This document shows, piece by piece, positions 1-9,837 of a DNA stretch of 45,903 bases. Each line of letters begins with the position of its first letter. Position 1 is the stretch's first letter. The DNA is from Prochlorococcus sp. AG-402-C22 (lineage in GTDB: Bacteria; Cyanobacteriota; Cyanobacteriia; PCC-6307; Cyanobiaceae): positions 1-45,903 of the forward strand of contig QCHO01000007.1 of the NCBI GenBank assembly GCA_003279535.1. The letters run 5' to 3'. The position numbers were made by a program, and so were the translations under genes. The notes below the pieces were generated by a model. The model was not told the origin of the DNA, ran no database searches, and worked only from the letters and a program-made list of their open reading frames with translations.

Positions 1-915
1 AACATTCTTGTTTTAAGGTTTGCTAATACTATCTTTGAACCAATTTGGAATAGAAATTATATATCAAGTGTTCAAATTACTTCATCTGAGACAGTAGGTG
101 TTGAAGATAGAGCAGGTTATTACGAAAGCTCTGGTGCTTTAAGAGATATGCTTCAAAATCATATGACTCAAATGCTTGCTGTTACTGCTATGGAACCTCC
201 TGGAAAATTTGAACCAGAAGCAATAAGAAATGAAAAAGCTAAGGTTCTTCAAGCTTCAAAACTTGCTGACGAAAATGAACCGTGGAATTGTTGCATAAGA
301 GGACAGTATGGAGAGGGAGGAAATATCTCAAATCAACTCAAAGGATATAGGCAGGAAGATGGTGTGAATTGTAATAGCACCACAGAAACTTATATTGCCA
401 CAAAAGTTTTCGTCGATAACTGGCGTTGGCAAGGGGTACCTTTTTATTTGAGAACAGGGAAAAGACTACCCAAAAGACTTGGAGAAATAGTCTTGACTTT
501 TAAAGATGTTCCTGTTCATTTATTTGAATCAACAATAATAAATCCTGCCCCAAATCAACTTATTCTTAGAATTCAGCCAAATGAAGGAGCCACTTTTAAT
601 TTCGAAGTAAAGTCACCTGGTTCTGGAATGAAATCAAGACCTGTTGAGATGGAATTTTCTTATGATGAATCATTTGGAGAACCCTCAGATGAAGGCTATG
701 TAAGATTATTAGCTGATGCAATGCTTTCTGATCCAACCTTATTTACAAGAAGTGATGAAGTAGAGGCTGCGTGGAAACTTTATACGCCTTTAATAGAATT
801 AATGGATAATTCTCCTTGGAAGTTACCTATTTATAATTATGAATCTATGACCTGGGGACCTCCTGAGTCTGATCAATTACTTTCAAAAGATAATATTTTC
901 TGGCGCAGACCTTAA
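1..915 (+). CDS. zwf: Glucose-6-phosphate 1-dehydrogenase, 3' part
   Basis: The frame is open from the first base, so the gene enters from outside the window and only the C-terminal 304 residues are visible. They match the C-terminal G6PDH domain: the stretch FANTIFEPIWNRNYISSVQI opens the large beta-sheet, followed by GVEDRAGYY, the helix LRDMLQNHMTQ, and the strand/loop VPFYLRTGKRLPKR. The enzyme oxidises glucose-6-phosphate to 6-phosphogluconolactone with NADP+, the entry to the oxidative pentose phosphate pathway and the main dark NADPH source in cyanobacteria. The N-terminal Rossmann fold and catalytic His lie outside. The first ATG in view, at 148, is internal and not a start. opcA, its assembly factor, begins 2 nt after the stop. 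Confidence 0.97.
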   Translation, partial: NILVLRFANTIFEPIWNRNYISSVQITSSETVGVEDRAGYYESSGALRDMLQNHMTQMLAVTAMEPPGKFEPEAIRNEKAKVLQASKLADENEPWNCCIRGQYGEGGNISNQLKGYRQEDGVNCNSTTETYIATKVFVDNWRWQGVPFYLRTGKRLPKRLGEIVLTFKDVPVHLFESTIINPAPNQLILRIQPNEGATFNFEVKSPGSGMKSRPVEMEFSYDESFGEPSDEGYVRLLADAMLSDPTLFTRSDEVEAAWKLYTPLIELMDNSPWKLPIYNYESMTWGPPESDQLLSKDNIFWRRP

Positions 916-917
916 AA

Positions 918-2219
918 ATGAAACCTCAATTAACACTACAAACCCCATTAGAGATTCCTTATCAGGAAATTTCTAATTATCTTAATAAGTTATGGATTTC
1001 GGAAGATAAAGATAATTCTGGAGCTAATACTTTTACGTTAATGGTCTGGCAACCTGCTTGGCTAGAACAATGTTTGGTTCAGAAAGGATTAATAAATGGA
1101 CCAATTACTGGAAATTTGAGTCAAGAGATAATTGAAGTAGCTAAAAAATTTATACTAGATCAAGGACTTCCTATCACTACGCCCCTTAATAGCGAAGAAT
1201 TATTGAATTTGTTGAAGGAAAATTTATCTAATAAAGACTTTGAAGACTTTAGAGGACAATTTTTTGAATCATCAATAAGTACATTAAATCCAAGGAGATT
1301 AATAACTTTAGCGCCAACTTTAAATAAAAATTCAGATATCAAAACTTTTGTATCGGCTTACTGTCCATTAAGTGATACCCCAGCTATGCAACCTATATGT
1401 GGGGATTTAGTTGTAATTAGAGGGGACAATGCCTCAATAATCCATAAAGGATTAAAAATAATTGATGAATTATCTATTGATGAATTACCTTTTTGGTTGT
1501 GGTGGAATGGAAGCTTGGATGAATCACCTGAAATTTTCGAGTATTTTACAAATCATGGTCTAAGATTAATAATTGATACAGCTCTTGGATCGCCTAACAG
1601 ATGTTTAAAGGTTCTAGATCAATTAAAGAACTCAAATAAAGCTATTAATGATTTAAATTGGGTTAGGTTGAAAAATTGGAGGGAATCATTGGCAATGATT
1701 TTTGATCCGCCTTCGAGGAGACCAATTTTAGATCATATTACTGATATTGATATCGACATTGCAGGAGATCATTTGATTCAATCCTTGTTTTTTATCTCAT
1801 GGATTAGCGATAAACTTGGTTGGTCTTTCTTAAGGGTTGAAAGGGATAAAGAATCAACAAAAATAGAATTTGAAAGAATTAATGGCGAAAAAATTTCTGC
1901 ATCAATTAATCCCTTATCTTTGGGTAATCCAAGTATTCATTTAGGACAGGTTATTGGATTGAGGTTGATTTCAAAAATTAGTGATGTTCAAAAAAATAAC
2001 ACTTGTGTAATACTTGGATGTGAGTCAGTGGAATGTATGAGACTTGAAGCAGGGGGAATGGCTAATATGGAATTAATAGAACAAGTTGTTCCAAATTATT
2101 TTTCTTCATCAGAGTATGATGTTAGTAAATTATTGGGAAGTAGTAGAGGAAATACAAGTCCTCTTTTTGAAAATGCTATTAAAATAGCCCTTCAGATATT
2201 TAATGGTTTTAATTACTAA
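918..2219 (+). CDS. opcA: Glucose-6-phosphate dehydrogenase assembly protein OpcA
   Basis: A 433-residue soluble protein immediately downstream of zwf with a 2-nt gap, the canonical cyanobacterial arrangement. OpcA is an allosteric effector and assembly factor that activates G6PDH and links it to thioredoxin redox control in cyanobacteria. The length and overall character (an N-terminal part with the conserved stretch RGDNASIIHKGLKI, and a C-terminal part with a glucose-6-phosphate dehydrogenase subunit signature region) fit the family. Assignment rests on linkage plus sequence recognition; no catalytic motif is expected. It is likely co-transcribed with zwf and cobB. Confidence 0.93.
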   Translation: MKPQLTLQTPLEIPYQEISNYLNKLWISEDKDNSGANTFTLMVWQPAWLEQCLVQKGLINGPITGNLSQEIIEVAKKFILDQGLPITTPLNSEELLNLLKENLSNKDFEDFRGQFFESSISTLNPRRLITLAPTLNKNSDIKTFVSAYCPLSDTPAMQPICGDLVVIRGDNASIIHKGLKIIDELSIDELPFWLWWNGSLDESPEIFEYFTNHGLRLIIDTALGSPNRCLKVLDQLKNSNKAINDLNWVRLKNWRESLAMIFDPPSRRPILDHITDIDIDIAGDHLIQSLFFISWISDKLGWSFLRVERDKESTKIEFERINGEKISASINPLSLGNPSIHLGQVIGLRLISKISDVQKNNTCVILGCESVECMRLEAGGMANMELIEQVVPNYFSSSEYDVSKLLGSSRGNTSPLFENAIKIALQIFNGFNY

Positions 2220-2222
2220 TAA

Positions 2223-3614
2223 ATGCCTTGTGTAATATCTTCTCCTTCAACTGATAGTGGGAAAACTACATTATCGCTTTTAATATCTTGTTGGGCGTTT
2301 TCAAAAGGTATAAAGATACAAACTTTCAAGGTTGGCCCAGATTATCTTGATCAACAACAACTTAGTTCAATCGGCCAACCTATTTGTAGAAATTTAGATA
2401 TTTTTTTAAGTGGTGAAGAATGGGTTCAAGAAAGTTTTTTTAAACATTCTTTAAAATATGAATTCTCATTAATTGAAGGCGCAATGGGTCTATTTGATGG
2501 ATTAGGAGCAACAACTTATTCAAGCACAGCAAATGTCGCAAAACTTCTCAATGTTCCAGTAATTTTTATTGTTAATGCTAGAGGTCAAATTGCTTCTCTT
2601 TTGGCAAATATCCGAGGTTTTATAGATTTCGATAGTAAGTTGTCGATAGCAGGAATTATATTTAACAACGTCAATTCAGATAGACATAAAAAATTAATTG
2701 AAGAGGTTTTCAAAAATGAAGATATCGAAATTCTTGGTTTTTTACCTTCTGATTCAAAAATAACTTTAAAAAAAGCAAATTTAGGTTTGATATCTCCATT
2801 GGATAATGGTAAAGAAATTGATGTTGAATATTTTGCAAATTTCGCCGAAAGAAATCTTGATGTATTTTCCTTATGTAAATTCCTGAAGTCTCCTCAGAAG
2901 AAAATACTTAATTCTGTTGGTTTTGAAGATTTTAAAATTGATAAAAGTAAACCTGTAGCAATTGCAGAAGATAAAATCTTTCATTTTCAATACCCTGAAA
3001 CTAAGGAGTTTTTGAGTGAAATAGGAATACCTTTGATTTCATGGAGTATTTATGAAGATGAAGAAATACCTAATGAGGCCTCTTCTTTAATTATTCCGGG
3101 GGGGTTCCCGGAAAAATATGCAGATCATATAAGTAACTCTAGAAAAAGTTTAGATTCGTTAAATAAATTTCGCAAAAATGGATTCATATATGCAGAGTGC
3201 GGAGGGATGATGATCTTAGGAGATTTTATAAAAGATGAAAATGGTAAATATCATAAAATGAGTGGAATCCTACCTTTTAGATCAAAAAAAAGTAAACTTT
3301 CAGTGGGTTATAGATACATTGAAGGATTAAAAGATACTCCGATCATTAAGCAAAATCAATTAATTAGAGGACATGAATTTCATTATTGGGAAATTGAAAA
3401 TAACTTATCTGAATTTGATTTACAAAAAGATGAGCATCAGAATAAACTCTCTTCTCCATGGAAAATTAAATCTTGGGAAACTGAATACAAAAATGAAGGC
3501 TTTTTTGATAATAAATTACATGCAAGTTGGATTCACTTACATTTGCCAAGTTCTCCAGAAGTTGCAAAAAACTTTATAGAGGCTACCCAGAATGGTTATT
3601 CAAAGGATTCTTAA
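2223..3614 (+). CDS. cobB: Cobyrinic acid a,c-diamide synthase
   Basis: A 463-residue two-domain enzyme of the CobB/CbiA family. The N-terminal ATP-binding domain has a dethiobiotin-synthetase-like P-loop, SSPSTDSGKTT (residues 6-16), followed by FKVGPDYLDQ. The C-terminal class I glutamine amidotransferase domain has the nucleophile motif YAECGGMMILG (Cys near residue 326) and a late His in SWIHLHLPSSPE. It amidates the a and c acetate side chains of cobyrinic acid using glutamine and ATP, a step in corrin-ring (pseudo)cobalamin synthesis. It starts 3 nt after opcA, so all three genes are probably one transcript. Its stop overlaps the stop of the convergent PAP2 gene by 4 nt. cbiA is an equivalent name. 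Confidence 0.93.
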   Translation: MPCVISSPSTDSGKTTLSLLISCWAFSKGIKIQTFKVGPDYLDQQQLSSIGQPICRNLDIFLSGEEWVQESFFKHSLKYEFSLIEGAMGLFDGLGATTYSSTANVAKLLNVPVIFIVNARGQIASLLANIRGFIDFDSKLSIAGIIFNNVNSDRHKKLIEEVFKNEDIEILGFLPSDSKITLKKANLGLISPLDNGKEIDVEYFANFAERNLDVFSLCKFLKSPQKKILNSVGFEDFKIDKSKPVAIAEDKIFHFQYPETKEFLSEIGIPLISWSIYEDEEIPNEASSLIIPGGFPEKYADHISNSRKSLDSLNKFRKNGFIYAECGGMMILGDFIKDENGKYHKMSGILPFRSKKSKLSVGYRYIEGLKDTPIIKQNQLIRGHEFHYWEIENNLSEFDLQKDEHQNKLSSPWKIKSWETEYKNEGFFDNKLHASWIHLHLPSSPEVAKNFIEATQNGYSKDS

Positions 3615-4090
3615 TTTAATATCAAATCAACTATCTTAAGAGGGGAACCTAAAAAAAACATTCCTGGCAAAGTAATTAATGGTCCTAAAAAACTTCCCAC
3701 CACCACTTCAATTTTTGTATGGCCTAGGGTTTCTTTCAAAAGTACTTCGGATTCGCTATCTAGTTTCTTTGATATTTTATTAATTTCTGCAGCTTGAATC
3801 CCAGCTGATTTTCGAACACCACTTGCGTCATACATAACAATAAGTGCTACAGCAACTGCTAATGCGAATATTGAGCTATCAAATCCTAATTCATAACCTA
3901 TACCGGATGCAGCCCCAGTTATTAATGCAGAATGACTTGAAGGCATACCACCTGTCTCGAACATAATTCCAAATCTTATCTCTCCAGTTGAAAAGAAATA
4001 AAATACGATTTTAAAAAATTGAGCTAGTAAACAGGATAATAAACTCCAAAAAAGAACTGAATTATTAAAAAAGGCAAAAAACTCAGACAT
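3611..4090 (-). CDS. Divergent PAP2 family membrane protein (DUF212)
   Basis: A 159-residue membrane protein of the divergent PAP2/DUF212 family, found in cyanobacteria, plants and Firmicutes. It keeps GGMPSSHSA (residues 47-55), equivalent to the PSGH motif of PAP2 phosphatases, and YDASGVRKSAG (87-97), the counterpart of the third phosphatase motif. Three to four hydrophobic segments surround these. The substrate is unknown; a lipid or isoprenyl phosphate is possible but is inference only. It lies 13 nt downstream of crtE on the same strand, so the pair is probably an operon, which would suit an isoprenoid diphosphate substrate. Confidence 0.85.
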   Translation of the reverse strand: MSEFFAFFNNSVLFWSLLSCLLAQFFKIVFYFFSTGEIRFGIMFETGGMPSSHSALITGAASGIGYELGFDSSIFALAVAVALIVMYDASGVRKSAGIQAAEINKISKKLDSESEVLLKETLGHTKIEVVVGSFLGPLITLPGMFFLGSPLKIVDLILN

Positions 4091-4103
4091 AAATTAAAAC
4101 TAT

Positions 4104-5006
4104 TTACCTATCTCTATTTGTAATAAAGTCAGCTAGTGATATTAAATACTTTGCATCTGCACCCCAAGGTTCAATCGCTTTTTTTGCTTTTTCTACTAAA
4201 TCAAATGCTCTTTTCTTTGACTCGTCCATTCCAAGTAATTTAGGGTATGTCGTCTTGTCAGCTAAAAGATCTTTACCGGCAGTTTTACCAAGCTTTTCAC
4301 TGCTTGAAGTTAAATCAAGAATATCATCTATAATTTGGAATGCTAAACCAATTCCCTCTGCATAGGTTGTCAGAGCTTGTAATAGTTTTTTGTTGGCACC
4401 TGCTATCATTGCGCCTGTTCTTACGCAAGCTTTTAATAAAGCTCCAGTCTTGTGAAGATGAATATACTCAAGAGTTTCAAGGTCAACTTCTTTTCCTTCG
4501 CATTCCAAGTCAACTACTTGTCCTCCCACTAAACCTGGTGCACCGGCAACCAAGGAAAGTTCACCGATTACATTTAATAATCTGGTCGGATCAACTCCTG
4601 GGCTTCTTAAAGAGACCATTTCAAATGCTCTAGTTAATAAAGCATCGCCTGCGAGAATAGCTATTGCATCTCCATATACTTTATGGTTGGTTGGCCTGCC
4701 TCTCCTTAAGTCATCATTGTCCATAGCGGGTAAATCATCATGAATCAAAGACATTGTATGAATCATTTCTATTGCCACTGCTGTAGGAACAGCTAAAGAA
4801 GGTTCTCCTCCTGCCAGCGAACAAGAGGCTAAACACAAAATTGGACGTATTCTTTTCCCTCCAGCTAAAAGAGAATATCTCATTGACTCTCTAAGTATTT
4901 CTGGATTTTCTGGGCCTAGAGAGAAATCAAGTGCTTCTTCAACAACTTTTTTTGCGTTTTTAAGATATTTTTCAAAATCTGAAATGTTATTTATAACGTC
5001 AGTCAT
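4104..5006 (-). CDS. crtE: Geranylgeranyl diphosphate synthase (polyprenyl synthetase)
   Basis: A 300-residue trans-prenyltransferase with both Asp-rich motifs: DDLPAMD at residues 90-96 with [11 protein letters not shown] just after it, and FQIIDDILD with D227, D228 and D231. These bind the Mg-diphosphate of the allylic substrate and of isopentenyl diphosphate. LAGGKRIRP near residue 48 is the usual substrate-binding segment. In cyanobacteria this enzyme makes GGPP for carotenoids, phytol chains and quinone tails. Exact chain length cannot be read with certainty, so farnesyl diphosphate synthase (ispA) is the alternative name. folD lies 37 nt upstream and the DUF212 gene follows. Confidence 0.93.
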   Translation of the reverse strand: MTDVINNISDFEKYLKNAKKVVEEALDFSLGPENPEILRESMRYSLLAGGKRIRPILCLASCSLAGGEPSLAVPTAVAIEMIHTMSLIHDDLPAMDNDDLRRGRPTNHKVYGDAIAILAGDALLTRAFEMVSLRSPGVDPTRLLNVIGELSLVAGAPGLVGGQVVDLECEGKEVDLETLEYIHLHKTGALLKACVRTGAMIAGANKKLLQALTTYAEGIGLAFQIIDDILDLTSSSEKLGKTAGKDLLADKTTYPKLLGMDESKKRAFDLVEKAKKAIEPWGADAKYLISLADFITNRDR

Positions 5007-5043
5007 TTTATACCTATAAAAATAATTTTTCTCATCTTAGAAT

Positions 5044-5940
5044 TTATGGCAAAAGGTCGTTTAGGGTTGATGATAAACCAAATTGTTTTTGCCAGCTTAA
5101 AATAGTATTTACCAGTAACATTGTTACGGTCATTGGTCCTACGCCTCCAGGAACAGGTGTGTAAGCAGATGCTTTAGGAATGACATCCTCTAATAATACA
5201 TCGCCACATAATCTGGTTTTATTTATATCAGAACTTTTTAATCTATGTATTCCAACATCGATAATCACTGCACCCTCTTTTACAAAAGTAGAATCTATAA
5301 GATTTGGTTTCCCTGCAGCAGCAATTAGTATGTCAGCTTCTTTACAGACTTTATCTAAATTTATTGTTTTTGAATGAGTCATTGTTACCGTCCCATTAAG
5401 GTTTAACAACATAAGCGATAGGGGTTTCCCAACTAGTAAACTTCTTCCAATTACAACAATTTTCTTTCCTTCGATTGTAATATTTTGCGATCTTATTAAA
5501 TTAATAATTCCTGCTGGTGTACATGATCTCATCCCAAGCTCATTTTTCACTAGTTTGCCGATGTTTATCTCATTTAACCCATCTACATCTTTGCCTGGAT
5601 TGATACAACTTATCAGTCGTTGCTCATCAAACTTCATTGGAATGGGGAGTTGAAGCAACATTCCATCAATATCCTTGTCAAAGTTTAGTTTTTTTATTAA
5701 TTGTTCAACTTCTTTTTGCTCTACATCATCTTTTAGATGAAAGATAAAGCTCTTTATTCCCACTCTTGAACATGCTTTCCCCTTATTATTAACGTAAACA
5801 CCACTAGCGGGATCCTCACCTATTCTTATTACAGCTAAACCAGGAGCTCTTTTTGCAGTTATTTTATTAATGGAAATATAGTCATTTAATCTTTCCTCAA
5901 TTTCAAGAGATAATTTTTTACCGTCTAATTTTATTGACAT
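5044..5940 (-). CDS. folD: Bifunctional 5,10-methylene-THF dehydrogenase / methenyl-THF cyclohydrolase
   Basis: A 298-residue FolD. The catalytic Tyr-Lys pair is visible in [11 protein letters not shown] (Y49, K53), followed by [17 protein letters not shown], the NADP-binding [14 protein letters not shown] and the C-terminal signature [15 protein letters not shown]. It interconverts 5,10-methylene-THF and 10-formyl-THF for purine and formyl-Met synthesis. A 5-formyl-THF cyclo-ligase that feeds the same C1 pool is encoded at 22103. The ATG at 5940 gives the standard N terminus. It is divergent from the HD-domain gene across 74 bp. Confidence 0.97.
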   Translation of the reverse strand: MSIKLDGKKLSLEIEERLNDYISINKITAKRAPGLAVIRIGEDPASGVYVNNKGKACSRVGIKSFIFHLKDDVEQKEVEQLIKKLNFDKDIDGMLLQLPIPMKFDEQRLISCINPGKDVDGLNEINIGKLVKNELGMRSCTPAGIINLIRSQNITIEGKKIVVIGRSLLVGKPLSLMLLNLNGTVTMTHSKTINLDKVCKEADILIAAAGKPNLIDSTFVKEGAVIIDVGIHRLKSSDINKTRLCGDVLLEDVIPKASAYTPVPGGVGPMTVTMLLVNTILSWQKQFGLSSTLNDLLP

Positions 5941-6014
5941 TTAGAAAAACATCTCCTTTTTACACCTAGCATGCCTATAATTTTAAATTAATCAAATAGA
6001 TTTAATTATATTCT

Positions 6015-7487
6015 GTGAAAAACATTACAACTAACTTAAAAAAATTACTTTATCTGTGGAGGAGGAGTCAGGTTCCAATAAAAGAACCAACTAGAATTTC
6101 AAAAATTGATAATCTCATTATTTTTTTAATATGCATTTTAATTTCAATAATTTCTTCTTATAAATTACTTGTTATTTCCCCTTTAAATATCTCAGTTATT
6201 TTTTCTTGGATTTGTAATTTTACTGAAGCACTTATTAGTTCTGGAATTTTGATACTAGTTTCAAAAAAAGAGAATCCTACAATTTCTTCAAGACAAATTA
6301 TTTTTATCATAACTCTTCTTCTTGCAGTACAGGCATCGAAATTAGCCTTAGTCTCAAACATAAGTCCATTATCATTAATAATTCCACCGGCGTTAATAAT
6401 ATCTCAAGGAATGGGAAGTATAACGGCATTAGCTTGGGTATCAATAGCTAGCCTTATTTGGCCTGATCCAGCAGTTACTATTGATAATAATTTATTTTTT
6501 ATTTTATTAGTTTGCTCTTCAGTAGTATCTCTACTTGGAGCAAGAATAAGAAATAGAGCTCAGTTACTTCAACTATCAATTTTTGTTCCCATTGGATCAT
6601 TTTTGAGTCAATGGATATTGATAGGCAAAGATAAAATATCTCTTGTTGATAAACAAGAATTTCTTTTTGCTAATGGAGATATATTTTCAGATTCCTTGTT
6701 ATTGGCAATAGTAATGCTTTTTACTATTTTATTTATTCCTATTTTTGAATCAATATTTGGACTATTAACTAAAGCAAGATTACTCGAATTGGCTGATAAA
6801 GAGAAACCCCTTATTAGAAGATTGTCTCTTGAAGCTCCTGGCACTTTCGAACATACCTTGTTGATATGTGGTTTAGCAGAGGAAGCAACAAGAATGATTG
6901 GTGGTGATATTGACCTAATTAAAACAGGGGCGTTATATCATGATGTTGGTAAATTACATGCCCCAAATTGGTTTATTGAAAATCAGGATGGTTCAAAAAA
7001 TCCACATGACGAAATAGATGATCCTGTTAAAAGTGCAGAGGTATTACAGGCGCATGTTGATGAAGGATTAAAGTATGCAAGAAAAAATAGACTACCTAAA
7101 CCAATAGCAAATTTTATCCCAGAACATCAAGGCACCCTAAAAATGGGATATTTTTTTCACAAGGCAAAAGAAAAAAATATCAAGATTAATGAAAATGATT
7201 TTAGGTACAATGGACCTGTACCTCAGTCAAAAGAAACTGCTGTTTTAATGCTTGCTGATGGATGTGAAGCTGCATTAAGAGCTATGAATATTAACGCCTC
7301 TGATAAAGAAGCTTTGGAAACAATTTCTAAAATTATCTACTCACGTCAAAAAGATGGCCAATTAGATGATAGTAATTTATCGAAGGGAGAAATTTTTTTA
7401 ATAAAAAGGGCATTCTTGAATGTATGGAAAAGAATAAGACATAGAAGAATTCAGTATCCAACTACCAAAAATAATACTTTTTCCTAA
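6015..7487 (+). CDS. Membrane HD-domain phosphohydrolase (7TM-HD / PgpH type)
   Basis: A 490-residue protein with about six to seven hydrophobic segments in the first 250 residues and a cytosolic HD domain after it. The metal ligands are clear: TFEHTLLI supplies the first His, ALYHDVGKLHAPNWF the HD pair (H309, D310), FIPEHQGT a further His and LMLADGCEAA a late Asp. In other bacteria 7TM-HD proteins such as PgpH hydrolyse cyclic di-AMP. This version lacks the long extracellular 7TMR-HDED domain of the Listeria protein. A role in c-di-AMP breakdown and potassium/osmotic control is inference from family. The start is GTG at 6015 with no better upstream choice. Confidence 0.85.
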   Translation: MKNITTNLKKLLYLWRRSQVPIKEPTRISKIDNLIIFLICILISIISSYKLLVISPLNISVIFSWICNFTEALISSGILILVSKKENPTISSRQIIFIITLLLAVQASKLALVSNISPLSLIIPPALIISQGMGSITALAWVSIASLIWPDPAVTIDNNLFFILLVCSSVVSLLGARIRNRAQLLQLSIFVPIGSFLSQWILIGKDKISLVDKQEFLFANGDIFSDSLLLAIVMLFTILFIPIFESIFGLLTKARLLELADKEKPLIRRLSLEAPGTFEHTLLICGLAEEATRMIGGDIDLIKTGALYHDVGKLHAPNWFIENQDGSKNPHDEIDDPVKSAEVLQAHVDEGLKYARKNRLPKPIANFIPEHQGTLKMGYFFHKAKEKNIKINENDFRYNGPVPQSKETAVLMLADGCEAALRAMNINASDKEALETISKIIYSRQKDGQLDDSNLSKGEIFLIKRAFLNVWKRIRHRRIQYPTTKNNTFS

Positions 7488-7503
7488 TTATAGTTCAAGT
7501 AAT

Positions 7504-7896
7504 TTATAGCCTAATACTTCTTCGATGTTTTGGATTACACCAATATAAAAGAGCTAACGTACTTAATAATGTTGTTAAAAGAGTAAATCCACCAATTCCA
7601 TAGATGTCTTGAAGGGTTATTAGCCTTATCACTGAATAAGGACCCATGCCAGAAATTACCATAGATAAAGATACTAGAGTTAAGGTTACTCCCCATTTTC
7701 TCTCTGCTAAAAGAGCTGCTGAAGAGACAATTCCAACGATCGCAGAAGGCCATCCAAGACTTATGGCAAGAGTTATGTTTGCAACTTTTAGTGGAGGCCC
7801 ATAACTTATTATTAATGCGATTATCGGAAGTGCAATTATATTGCTTATTAACCCAACCCAAGAAAGTGCCCAATATCCAAGTAACCTTTCTCTCAT
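7504..7896 (-). CDS. Conserved cyanobacterial membrane protein, unknown function
   Basis: A 130-residue protein with four likely transmembrane segments, roughly residues 11-32, 39-63, 68-90 and 98-120, and a basic C terminus (NPKHRRSIR). I do not recognise a functional family. It converges on the HD-domain gene (16-bp gap) and lies 81 bp downstream of leuA on the same strand, so it may be read from the leuA promoter. An overlapping 112-codon frame on the same strand is a shadow with improbable composition. Confidence 0.7.
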   Translation of the reverse strand: MRERLLGYWALSWVGLISNIIALPIIALIISYGPPLKVANITLAISLGWPSAIVGIVSSAALLAERKWGVTLTLVSLSMVISGMGPYSVIRLITLQDIYGIGGFTLLTTLLSTLALLYWCNPKHRRSIRL

Positions 7897-7977
7897 TATT
7901 TACTGCTTGAACTATTATTTTAATCTACATTATTGAATGACTATTTTTAATGCTACTTAATAATCCTAAGAAATAAT

Positions 7978-9618
7978 TTAATTTGCAGGATTAGATAGAA
8001 ATGTTTTCTCAGAATTTTCTAAATTATCAAATTGTGGGTGAATTGAATTTTTTTTCTCAGAAAATACAAGCCTATTTAAAGCATTAACGTATGCGTTCGC
8101 AGCAGCAACCACAACATCTGTGTCAGCAGAATGTCCAGAATATATCTTATTATCCCTTCTTATTCTTATTGTTACTTCACCCAAAGCATCAATACCCTCT
8201 GTTACAGACTTCACAGAAAATTCGATTAATTCATTAGGAACTTTTGCTAACTTATTTAGAGCCTCACATACAGCATCAACAGGTCCAGTCCCTAATGATA
8301 CAGCAGTATCCTCAGTATTATCATCCGTGTTTAGAAGCGTAATTGTGGCGGTAGGTTTAGATGTATTACCGCAACTTACTTGTACAAGTCTTAATTGAAA
8401 TTTAGCTTCTGGGAGTTGTACTTGTTCACTTACAATTGCTTCTAAGTCTCTATCAGTAATTTCTCTTTTCCTATCAGCTAAATCTTTAAAGCGAGCAAAA
8501 GCATCATTTAAGTCTTCCCGGCTCAAGTCATATCCCATCTCTTCTAATCTTGCTCTCACTGCACTTCTTCCACTAAGTTTCCCTAAAGATATTTTGTTAT
8601 CACTCAATCCAACAGTCTTTGCATCGATTATTTCGTAAGTTAGTCTATTTTTTAAGACCCCATCCTGATGAATGCCTGACTCATGGGCAAAAGCATTAGC
8701 TCCAACAATAGCTTTATTAGGTTGAACAGTCATCCCAGTTAAATTCGAAACTAGCCTTGAAGTTTTTGTTATTTCTTCTGTTCTAATAGCTGTGAGAGGA
8801 GTTGGTGAATCTGGAGTTCTTTTGAAAAAACTATTAAAAAAACTTTTCCTAACATGCAATGCCATTACTAATTCTTCTAAAGAGGCATTCCCGGCTCTTT
8901 CACCAATTCCATTAATCGTACATTCTAGTTGTCTTGCTCCATTTTTTACTGCCTCTAGAAAATTTGCAACTGCTAAACCTAAATCATTATGACCATGAAC
9001 AGAGATTACTGCCTCATCAATATTTGGAACATTTTTATTTATATCGGCAATTAATTTTCCAAATTCACTAGGAGTTGTAAATCCAACAGTATCAGGGATA
9101 TTTATTGTTGTCGCTCCTGCAGAAATTGCTAGTTGAATCACTTCATATAAAAAATCAGGATCACTCCTTGAGGCATCTTCACAAGAAAACTCAATATCAT
9201 CTACAAATGATTTTGCATAATTAACCATTTCTGGAACTATTTGAAGAACATCTTTTCTAGATTTTTTAAGTTTATGTTTAAGGTGAATATCACTTGTGGC
9301 AATAAAAGTATGTATTCTTTTCTTGGGAGCTGGGCTTACTGCTTCATAACATGCTTTTATATCACCTTTGGAAGCTCTAGCTAAACCACATATGATAGGA
9401 CCATTTTTTTTTCCAACAGCATAGGCAATTTTATTAACAGCTTTAAAATCTCCGGGACTTGCAAAAGGGAATCCAGCCTCAATAACATCTACTCCTAATC
9501 TTGCTAATTGATGAGCAATAGCAAGTTTTTCCTCAAGATTTAAACTGGCGCCAGGAGATTGCTCTCCATCTCGAAGAGTTGTATCAAAGATCAAAATTCT
9601 GCCTGGATCTTTGGACAT
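7978..9618 (-). CDS. leuA: 2-isopropylmalate synthase
   Basis: A 546-residue type-1 LeuA. The N-terminal HMGL TIM barrel opens with [15 protein letters not shown] and [13 protein letters not shown], has the metal-binding SVHGHNDLG and the signature [19 protein letters not shown], and is followed by [11 protein letters not shown]. The C-terminal dimer domain that binds leucine for feedback inhibition covers about residues 390-515 (for example [10 protein letters not shown] and [20 protein letters not shown]). It condenses acetyl-CoA with 2-oxoisovalerate, the first committed step of leucine synthesis. The ATG at 9618 places the conserved barrel start at residue 8, as usual. Confidence 0.97.
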   Translation of the reverse strand: MSKDPGRILIFDTTLRDGEQSPGASLNLEEKLAIAHQLARLGVDVIEAGFPFASPGDFKAVNKIAYAVGKKNGPIICGLARASKGDIKACYEAVSPAPKKRIHTFIATSDIHLKHKLKKSRKDVLQIVPEMVNYAKSFVDDIEFSCEDASRSDPDFLYEVIQLAISAGATTINIPDTVGFTTPSEFGKLIADINKNVPNIDEAVISVHGHNDLGLAVANFLEAVKNGARQLECTINGIGERAGNASLEELVMALHVRKSFFNSFFKRTPDSPTPLTAIRTEEITKTSRLVSNLTGMTVQPNKAIVGANAFAHESGIHQDGVLKNRLTYEIIDAKTVGLSDNKISLGKLSGRSAVRARLEEMGYDLSREDLNDAFARFKDLADRKREITDRDLEAIVSEQVQLPEAKFQLRLVQVSCGNTSKPTATITLLNTDDNTEDTAVSLGTGPVDAVCEALNKLAKVPNELIEFSVKSVTEGIDALGEVTIRIRRDNKIYSGHSADTDVVVAAANAYVNALNRLVFSEKKNSIHPQFDNLENSEKTFLSNPAN

Positions 9619-9837
9619 TTTCTAGAATCTTTTAAACTTATATTAAGCTAATAAAAAATATTTGACTAGATGTTTACTTAGTAAATTACAGCTATGGGAT
9701 TATTACTTAACAATATTGGTTAAAATTTTTAGAAAAAATTTAATATTTTTAATTTATTAAAGTATTGTTTTAAGATTAAAGATTCTTTTCATAAAGAGTT
9801 ATTTTTTATAATATTTCAGACAAAAAATATAAAAAAT

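Noticed and set aside
4340..4633. 97-codon rightward frame inside crtE
   Set aside because: It lies wholly antisense to a gene with intact catalytic motifs and its product has no recognisable domain; a shadow frame.
8120..8398. 92-codon rightward frame inside leuA
   Set aside because: Antisense to the leucine-regulatory domain of leuA, which is fully conserved; the product looks like mirrored codon bias.
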